The position numbers were made by a program, and so were the translations under genes. From positions 62,001-126,000 of the forward strand of contig JANLPQ010000084.1 in assembly GCA_031367325.1 (NCBI GenBank): a stretch of DNA of 64,000 nucleotides. Reading direction: 5' to 3'. This DNA comes from JAAFIP01 sp031367325. Its GTDB lineage: Bacteria; Pseudomonadota; Gammaproteobacteria; Burkholderiales; Burkholderiaceae_C. The notes under the pieces were generated by a model. It searched no databases and was not told the DNA's origin. It was given only the letters and a program-made list of their open reading frames with translations. Positions 58,408-64,000 of the stretch are shown one piece after another (the stretch's first letter is position 1; every line of letters starts with the position of its first letter).

Positions 58408-59232
58408 CTATTTCAAAAATTTGAGGTTTGTAGAACTACCCAAATTTTCCCGATAGTAAGATTCTAGCCTTTCGGTCATAGCTATTCTGTCCTTATCGGC
58501 AGTGAATTTAAGCCCTAACCGTAGATTAATACACAATGGAAGCGTGGGCTTTCGCCAGATGGGCCAATATTTACCTAGGTATTGGGTACTAAATTCAATA
58601 AACAGGCTCTGAATTGGCACACCAGATCGAGCGGATATGAATGCAGACGTGTGACTAAAGGTGTTCACTGGAGCGATCAATGTCCGAGTGCCTTCTGGGA
58701 AGATAACCACAAGCGAGCCTCTATTTAGTTCATCGCAGGCCTGACGCATCAGTTGCAGCGGATCATCATTACTGATATAGCCAGATAAGCGTGCCATGGG
58801 CCCAAAAAGTAAATTGCTTCTTAAGCTAGCTTTCATTACACAAGTTGCATGCGGCAGTCGTGACAACAGGACCACCGCATCCAAAAGCGATGGATGATTG
58901 GCTATCACTATTAAGGGCCTCTGCGCATTGAGCGAGTCAAGGGCGCAGGCGTTGATTCTGACAAAACAAAAGATCTTTAAAAACCAAAGGTAACTAGCTA
59001 GCGTCCAACTGATGAATCTGCGCCCTAAAGGAATGCGGATCTTTGCAGGCAAACACAACATTAATAATGCAAAAGGTAAACCCAACAAGCATAAGAACGC
59101 TAGGCATCCAAGCCCTAGAAGCATCGCTAGATATTCATAAAAGGAGCTAAATAGACGGGCAATGATGTTAAAAAAGCGCGCCATGAATGTAATTAATCTG
59201 GGTGTATGCGCAATGTAGCTGTGAGCCTCCAA
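58408..59232 (-). CDS. Lysophospholipid acyltransferase-family protein
   Basis: 274 residues; an ATG 48 bases in is a possible alternative start. Two N-terminal membrane segments (about 28-62), then the PlsC-type motifs VIANHPSLLDAVVLL (H-x4-D) and VVIFPEGTRTL (EGTR). In xanthomonadin and aryl polyene clusters such an acyltransferase is thought to transfer the finished polyene onto a lipid or glycerol head group. Lies between halogenase and ACP genes. Confidence 0.87.
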   Translation of the reverse strand: MEAHSYIAHTPRLITFMARFFNIIARLFSSFYEYLAMLLGLGCLAFLCLLGLPFALLMLCLPAKIRIPLGRRFISWTLASYLWFLKIFCFVRINACALDSLNAQRPLIVIANHPSLLDAVVLLSRLPHATCVMKASLRSNLLFGPMARLSGYISNDDPLQLMRQACDELNRGSLVVIFPEGTRTLIAPVNTFSHTSAFISARSGVPIQSLFIEFSTQYLGKYWPIWRKPTLPLCINLRLGLKFTADKDRIAMTERLESYYRENLGSSTNLKFLK

Positions 59233-59248
59233 GGTGCGGGCGCAATTT

Positions 59249-60874
59249 TTAAGCCACCTTACCGAATAAAAACTGCACTTCCCGATTTTGCGCTAGCGTA
59301 TACGCAGTTGGATGCAGCAACGCTATAAGCTTATCGGCATCCAGATCTGCATAGTCCAGTTGTGCTGTTACCACTATCTCTGCCGCCAGAGCATGGAGTT
59401 GTTGTAACTGCATATCCATACGTTCCATGAATTGCACATCAGTTAAATCATCGCGTAGTTCTTTATTCAGCTGTGCAAACCAAGGCAAACTGGCTTGGTC
59501 TAACATTTCAGGCAAATTGCGCTTGGCACTAACGAGGTTCCATGAGCGCAAAAATAGTTGCATTTCAACATTGATGGCTTGAATGGCAGACAGCTTAGCG
59601 CGCATGCGCGCCATGCAACTGACATCAATTAGTTTATTTTGGAAAAATAACTGACACATCACACCCCAGTAGTAGGCATAGTCCCAAATTACCTTGACTG
59701 GCATGACTTCTGGATCGCCAAAAATTTTATACTGGTCTGTATACAAAGTTAGCATGTTCCGGTAGAGCGAGAAATAAATTTGCTCGTAAATTTCAGCCAT
59801 CATGGAGGTGGCGCCCTGCTCTTGGTCTATGGCAATGAGCTCGGTAATGTAGGTATTGGAAATGGCAATAAAATCACTGCCTGGCGAATAAAAGGGGTCT
59901 AGAAAAAGCCCAGCCTCACCAGTCAAAGCCCAGCGATTAGTGCCTGAAAAGACTTTTTTACAACCGTAAGAAAAGCGTTTGAAAAACGCGAAATCCTGCA
60001 GCTTGTCGCGGCGAGAATCTAACGCCTTGTAGAGTTGTGGCTGCCGTATCTTGAACCACTCCATAGCTTTCTCAAAGCTGTTGATCTGGTCAATAGGGTG
60101 TAATTTCGCATCGGCCACAATACCCACTGAGTGAGAGCCTGAAGATAACGGGATCAACCAAGCCCAATAACCCTCTCCTACCAAATGATTGGTAGAAAGC
60201 CAGCGATTGCGGGGAGTGCATCGGTTAAGCCACGACTCGTCAGTAGACCAATCATTGATATCAATACGGTCAGATATGCGAAACCATATTGCATTGGCGT
60301 CATGGGCGTTTTGTTCTGCTAAATTGAGCTTACGCTTAATCAGTCCTGCACGACCGGAGGCGTCGCATAGCCAGCGCGACTGCACATGGTGCGATGAACC
60401 ACCTGCCTCAAAATGCACTTGGTGTAGGGCGTTATTCTCAGATATTGCAAAGCTGCGAATAACAGCACTATCAATAAAAGTCACGCCTTTTGCTTGAGCC
60501 AGTTTGGCCAGTTCGTTCTCGAAAATGCCTCGGTCTAACTGATAGCTAGGGGTGGACAACACATGGCTAGCGCCTAGCTCGGTAACGTTTTGTAGATCAT
60601 TGCGACCGTCTGAGAAAAAAAATCTAAATCCAAATTTCTTTAATTGTGCGCTGTCCAGATGCGATTTGAGACCTAAAATTTTTTCAAAATAATGTGCACC
60701 AATTTCTACTGATGATTCACCCACTTTGTGAGCCGCGTGGGGCACAGGGTGAGCTCTACGCTCAATCACAGTGACACTCAATTGCGGTAGCTTTTGTTTG
60801 ATTTGAAGCGCCAGCGTAAGCCCTGCAAGGCCCCCTCCCATGATTAGAATATCTGAATAATTCTGCGCTGACAT
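59249..60874 (-). CDS. Flavin-dependent halogenase-like protein
   Basis: 541 residues. FAD site LIMGGGLAGLT (G13, G15, G18); K50 in HKVGESSVEIG corresponds to the catalytic lysine of flavin halogenases; GYWAWLIPL at 235-243 is the WxWxIP motif that blocks monooxygenation; GEAGLFLDPFYSPGSDF (319-335) is the second FAD contact. All halogenase marks are therefore present, which argues for halogenation of the aryl or polyene part, as xanthomonadins carry bromine. The specificity cannot be read. First gene of the minus-strand operon; its start is about 20 bases from that of the divergent exporter. Confidence 0.85.
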   Translation of the reverse strand: MSAQNYSDILIMGGGLAGLTLALQIKQKLPQLSVTVIERRAHPVPHAAHKVGESSVEIGAHYFEKILGLKSHLDSAQLKKFGFRFFFSDGRNDLQNVTELGASHVLSTPSYQLDRGIFENELAKLAQAKGVTFIDSAVIRSFAISENNALHQVHFEAGGSSHHVQSRWLCDASGRAGLIKRKLNLAEQNAHDANAIWFRISDRIDINDWSTDESWLNRCTPRNRWLSTNHLVGEGYWAWLIPLSSGSHSVGIVADAKLHPIDQINSFEKAMEWFKIRQPQLYKALDSRRDKLQDFAFFKRFSYGCKKVFSGTNRWALTGEAGLFLDPFYSPGSDFIAISNTYITELIAIDQEQGATSMMAEIYEQIYFSLYRNMLTLYTDQYKIFGDPEVMPVKVIWDYAYYWGVMCQLFFQNKLIDVSCMARMRAKLSAIQAINVEMQLFLRSWNLVSAKRNLPEMLDQASLPWFAQLNKELRDDLTDVQFMERMDMQLQQLHALAAEIVVTAQLDYADLDADKLIALLHPTAYTLAQNREVQFLFGKVA

Positions 60875-60895
60875 GTTGCTTACTTTCCGTATGTG

Positions 60896-63385
60896 ATGGA
60901 TTTAGCGATCAAAAACTCTAAAGTGGACCATAAAATAGCCACCAAAGATATGAAAAATTTACTTCATCCCGCTATCGCACTTTGGCTGGTATTTTCCTTG
61001 ATTTGCGGATTTTTCGTCAGCCAATCTAAATTCACAGCGGATATGTCAGCCTTTTTGCCTAGAGACCCGTCTCCAAGGCAGCAAATCCTCATCGATCAGA
61101 TCAGTGAAGGTTTTGCATCGCGCTCGCTGATTGTGGGAATTGAGGGCGCGCCAGAAGGTGTTTTGGCGCAACTGTCTACCTTGATGGTGCAAAAACTACG
61201 GACTGGCAGTAATTTTTCAAATGTAAGTAATGGGCAAGGAGACGCCAATCATAAGGACCAAGCGCTGATATTTGCCAATCGTTACGTGCTGAGTCCACGT
61301 ATAACACCCGATCGCATGACGGTTAAAGGGCTGAGAGAAGCTGTAGAAGACACTTTGGCGGAGGTAAGTAGCTCTACGGGGTTGTTTAGCAAATCGCTCC
61401 TAGGACGTGATCCTACAGGCGAGTCTTTAGAAATTATCAAACGGGTGATTCCCTCTAATCAGCCTGCTAATTCTGGCGGCGTATGGATGAATGCATCACT
61501 TACCCGCGCACTCATACTGCTGCAAACCACAGCGCAGGGCTCCGATCTAGACGCACAGCAAGCAGCGCAATCTGCAGTAGAGCAAGGTTTCATCCAAGCC
61601 AAGGCTAAAGTGGGTTCCGCCGCAGACAAAGCTATTTTAAAATTTTCAGGTCCTGGGGTGTTTGCGGTTAAAGCCAGAGACACCATTAAAACGGAAGCTG
61701 CGCGTTTGTCCACTGTGGGTATTATTTTAGTTTTGAGTCTGCTCTGGCTCATATATCGCTCGGTAGTGACTTTGTTTCTAGGTGTCTTGCCTGTGGTTAC
61801 CGGAGCAATAGCCGGTATCGCTGCTGTGGGACTAGGATTTTCTTCAGTCCACGGTATGACCTTGGGTTTTGGTATTACCTTGATTGGAGAGGCGGTGGAT
61901 TACGCGATCTATCTTTTTGTACAGTACACGCCTAGCTCTCGCGCGCAACTACAAGATGATCAGCAAGGCCCAAAGCAAGGATTCACCTCTTCGTTTTGGA
62001 CCACTATCCGGTTGGGTGTGATAACGTCGATTTTCGGTTTTAGTACGCTGCTATTTTCAGGTTTTACAGGTCTGGCGCAGTTAGGCATGTTCTCCATAGT
62101 GGGTATCGTAGTGGCTGCTGTGGTGACGCGCTTTGTTCTTCCCATACTTCTGCCGCCAAGTTTTTCGGTTCGCCAACCTAAAAGGCTAGGTTTTTTACTT
62201 GCAAACTGTGCGCAATGTTTATATCGTATCAAAGGACTAGTATTAGTACTGGCCTCTGTTGCGGTGATTTTTTTGGCATTGCGATGGGATACGCTGTGGA
62301 GCACTGAACTGGGCGGTTTGAGCCCAGTGCCCGAGGCAGCACAGCGGTTGGATTCAGAGCTGCGTGCCGACATGGGAGCACCAGATGCCGGTGTATTAAT
62401 AGTGCTCAAAGCTGCAAGTAGTGAGCATGCGTTACAGCTGAGTGAGAGTGTCGTGGCTAAGTTGGAACCTCTGGTAGCTAAAGGTGATCTTAGTGGTTTT
62501 CAGGCGCCAAGTAATTATTTGCCAAGTCAGCGCACCCAAATTGCACGCAAAGCAAATTTGCCAGAAAATACTGAGCTACAGCACCGCGCTGATTTGGCTT
62601 TAGTGGGATTGCCTCTTAGGCCGGATAAATTAGGTGAATTTTTTCTCGATGTGGCTGCTGCTAAAAATAGCGCGCTACTGGTGCCGTCTAGCCTCAAGGG
62701 AACGTCTATGAGTTTGGGCGTAGAGTCTTTGCTGATGCAAAGTGCGAAGATGCCCAGTGCTTGGACTGCACTGATAGCACTCCAAGCTCCCATCCGAGAT
62801 GGCGCCCAAACCTCTATCAATGCCAAAAACATCAACGCTGCGCTGACGGATATAGGACAAGGAAAGGAAAATGGCGCGTACGTGATCGAGCTAAAAAATG
62901 AAGCTACCAACGTCTATAACGCATACCTGCGCGAGGCTATCACCTTGTCTGCCGCTGGACTTCTCGCCATCCTAATATTGTTGATACTGGTACTGCGCTC
63001 GGTGCGTCGCGTAGTACGGGTGTTTGTGCCTTTACTTGCTTCGGTAGCCATAGTTGCCGCTAGCGTTGTGGTACTCAAGGGCAGCTTGAGCCTGCTGCAT
63101 TTGGTAGGTTTGTTGCTAGTCATTGCAATTGGCTCGAATTACGCTTTGTTCTTCGATCAACGTTCTAGATCTAGCACATCGTACACTTCTGTTTCGAGTG
63201 ATCACGACATGCTGTGCTCACTGTTCTTTGCTAATCTCACAACCATACTTGGATTTGGGTTGCTGGCATTTTCTTCGGTTCCGGTGATGAATGCTATTGG
63301 GTTTACCGTAGGAATGGGGACGTTCTTGGCGTTGGTATTGTCGGCGGCGTTTGCCAAGCCGCCCACAATAGATGCGACTGTGTAA
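60896..63385 (+). CDS. MMPL/RND-type exporter
   Basis: 829 residues from ATG 60896; GTG 60893 and ATG 60950 are alternatives. Membrane layout 1+5 and 1+5: a first segment HPAIALWLVFSLICGFFV, a periplasmic domain (about 60-265), five segments with MTLGFGITLIGEAVDYAIYL, then a second periplasmic domain and five more. The 'GEAVDYAIY' and 'IAIGSNYALFFDQR' segments carry the charged proton-relay residues of MMPL proteins. In aryl polyene clusters this protein exports the polyene lipid from the inner membrane. It is divergent from the halogenase gene. Confidence 0.9.
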   Translation: MDLAIKNSKVDHKIATKDMKNLLHPAIALWLVFSLICGFFVSQSKFTADMSAFLPRDPSPRQQILIDQISEGFASRSLIVGIEGAPEGVLAQLSTLMVQKLRTGSNFSNVSNGQGDANHKDQALIFANRYVLSPRITPDRMTVKGLREAVEDTLAEVSSSTGLFSKSLLGRDPTGESLEIIKRVIPSNQPANSGGVWMNASLTRALILLQTTAQGSDLDAQQAAQSAVEQGFIQAKAKVGSAADKAILKFSGPGVFAVKARDTIKTEAARLSTVGIILVLSLLWLIYRSVVTLFLGVLPVVTGAIAGIAAVGLGFSSVHGMTLGFGITLIGEAVDYAIYLFVQYTPSSRAQLQDDQQGPKQGFTSSFWTTIRLGVITSIFGFSTLLFSGFTGLAQLGMFSIVGIVVAAVVTRFVLPILLPPSFSVRQPKRLGFLLANCAQCLYRIKGLVLVLASVAVIFLALRWDTLWSTELGGLSPVPEAAQRLDSELRADMGAPDAGVLIVLKAASSEHALQLSESVVAKLEPLVAKGDLSGFQAPSNYLPSQRTQIARKANLPENTELQHRADLALVGLPLRPDKLGEFFLDVAAAKNSALLVPSSLKGTSMSLGVESLLMQSAKMPSAWTALIALQAPIRDGAQTSINAKNINAALTDIGQGKENGAYVIELKNEATNVYNAYLREAITLSAAGLLAILILLILVLRSVRRVVRVFVPLLASVAIVAASVVVLKGSLSLLHLVGLLLVIAIGSNYALFFDQRSRSSTSYTSVSSDHDMLCSLFFANLTTILGFGLLAFSSVPVMNAIGFTVGMGTFLALVLSAAFAKPPTIDATV

Positions 63386-63406
63386 GATAGCCATAGGATT
63401 TGAGCT

Positions 63407-64000
63407 GTGATAAAAAACCTAGTACGTGCCGTTTGTATCCTCGCTTTGATGGGGACGCAAGCTTGCATGCCGTACCGTACTACTGATGGCCCTATGAAAA
63501 TAATTGATGACAATCTAGACTGCGTCGCACGACCCACAACATTGGTCGTCTTGCTGCCTGGTGCTTACGATACGCCACAAGACTTCAAGGACTATGGGTT
63601 TGTTGCTGCACTACGGAAGCGCAATATAGATGCAGACATTCAACTTGTAGACGCGCACATTGGTTATTTTACGAATCAACAAATAGTGCAGAGATTAGAG
63701 GACGAAGTTGTCTTACCGGCAAAAGCCAAGGGATACAAAAAAATCTGGTTTGTGGGAATTTCTTTGGGTGGTTACGGCACACTTTTATACAGCATGAGCA
63801 AGCCTGCCGATGTTGACGGTTTTTTTATTATGGCGCCCTACATGGGCCCCAGAGATATACCAGCGGAAATTCACCGACAAGGCGGGTTAAAAACATGGGC
63901 CTCAAATGTACAAGGCAATATGGACATTGATTTATGGCGTTGGCTGCAAGGCTATTCAACCAAGGGCCCTAACATGCCGCAAGCGTACATCGGCTACGGA
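63407..64000 (+). CDS. Alpha/beta-hydrolase lipoprotein, 3' end cut by window edge
   Basis: Translated by hand from a GTG at 63407 with TAGGA upstream; the frame is open to the right edge (198 residues seen). A signal peptide MIKNLVRAVCILALMGTQAC has a lipobox-like end TQAC. LVVLLPGAYDTPQDF is the oxyanion strand, and FVGISLGGYGTLLY the nucleophile elbow with Ser. It follows the exporter by 21 bases, so it is in the pigment cluster, where a secreted esterase could release or modify the product. Terminal half unseen. Confidence 0.7.
   Translation, partial: MIKNLVRAVCILALMGTQACMPYRTTDGPMKIIDDNLDCVARPTTLVVLLPGAYDTPQDFKDYGFVAALRKRNIDADIQLVDAHIGYFTNQQIVQRLEDEVVLPAKAKGYKKIWFVGISLGGYGTLLYSMSKPADVDGFFIMAPYMGPRDIPAEIHRQGGLKTWASNVQGNMDIDLWRWLQGYSTKGPNMPQAYIGYG

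Noticed and set aside
1..64000. tRNA, rRNA, CRISPR arrays and complete transposase genes
   Set aside because: None was recognised by reading; a tRNA or RNA-family scan would be needed to exclude small ones.

Overview
The window looks like chromosomal DNA of a betaproteobacterium of the order Burkholderiales, most likely family Comamonadaceae. The grounds are the gene order apaG / rpe-gph-trpE-trpG-trpD, the thiL-pgpA-pncC run, Burkholderiales-type DUF3567 and DUF1415 proteins, and a ~60-bp dispersed repeat (called CR1 here; core ATAGCTGCTTGAGCAGG) seen about 15 times. Base composition is moderately GC-rich, with visibly AT-richer stretches at about 19.0-21.1 kb and 53.7-64 kb. No rRNA, tRNA or CRISPR array was recognised.

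Layout. 0-18.2 kb is mainly housekeeping and catabolism: a DUF898 protein (cut by the left edge), a glutathione transferase, MltA, a lysozyme-inhibitor-like lipoprotein, a 1200-residue indolepyruvate ferredoxin oxidoreductase, a GcvA-like LysR, a DUF2927/Sel1 protein, a class III aminotransferase, a ChaN-type lipoprotein, an IclR regulator divergent from fumarylacetoacetate hydrolase, and a DUF1415-methyltransferase pair. 18.2-21.1 kb is accessory: a PIN/Phd toxin-antitoxin pair with a perfect operator-like palindrome, a HEPN-like protein and a protein with three C2H2-type zinc knuckles. 21.1-35.9 kb holds a B12-binding radical SAM protein, ArgP/LysE, LysR plus CoA transferase, a type II haloacid dehalogenase, malate synthase G, a low-molecular-weight phosphatase, a second toxin-antitoxin pair with a frameshifted PIN toxin, an M48 lipoprotein protease, and a LemA/YgcG/TPM operon. 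36-42.3 kb holds a hydrolase carrying every residue of the fluoroacetate dehalogenase active site, and a MipA/nitroreductase/membrane-protein operon divergent from a LysR gene. 42.3-53.7 kb is the conserved core: pncC, pgpA, thiL and apaG on one side; rpe, gph, trpE, trpG, a LysE-family exporter, threonine aldolase and trpD on the other. 53.7-64 kb is a xanthomonadin/aryl-polyene-type pigment cluster: chorismatase, ketosynthase, acyl carrier protein, FabZ-like dehydratase, acyltransferase, flavin halogenase, MMPL exporter, MipA and PAP2 proteins. It runs off the right edge. It starts where trpC would be expected after trpD and draws on chorismate, as does TrpE/TrpG.

Mobile and structural DNA is the most unusual part. 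CR1 lies between genes but also sits in frame inside at least four genes (gph, haloacid dehalogenase, pncC, a DUF3108 protein) and appears to supply start codons to two more. Three families of long hairpins, in convergent intergenic regions or next to a gene 3' end, keep their loop sequence while their stems change on both sides together. A fourth repeat family of 130-250 bp has four copies. The trp operon carries a GxxExxY-protein cassette with ~45-bp inverted ends and, 2.5 kb downstream, an empty copy with the same ends.
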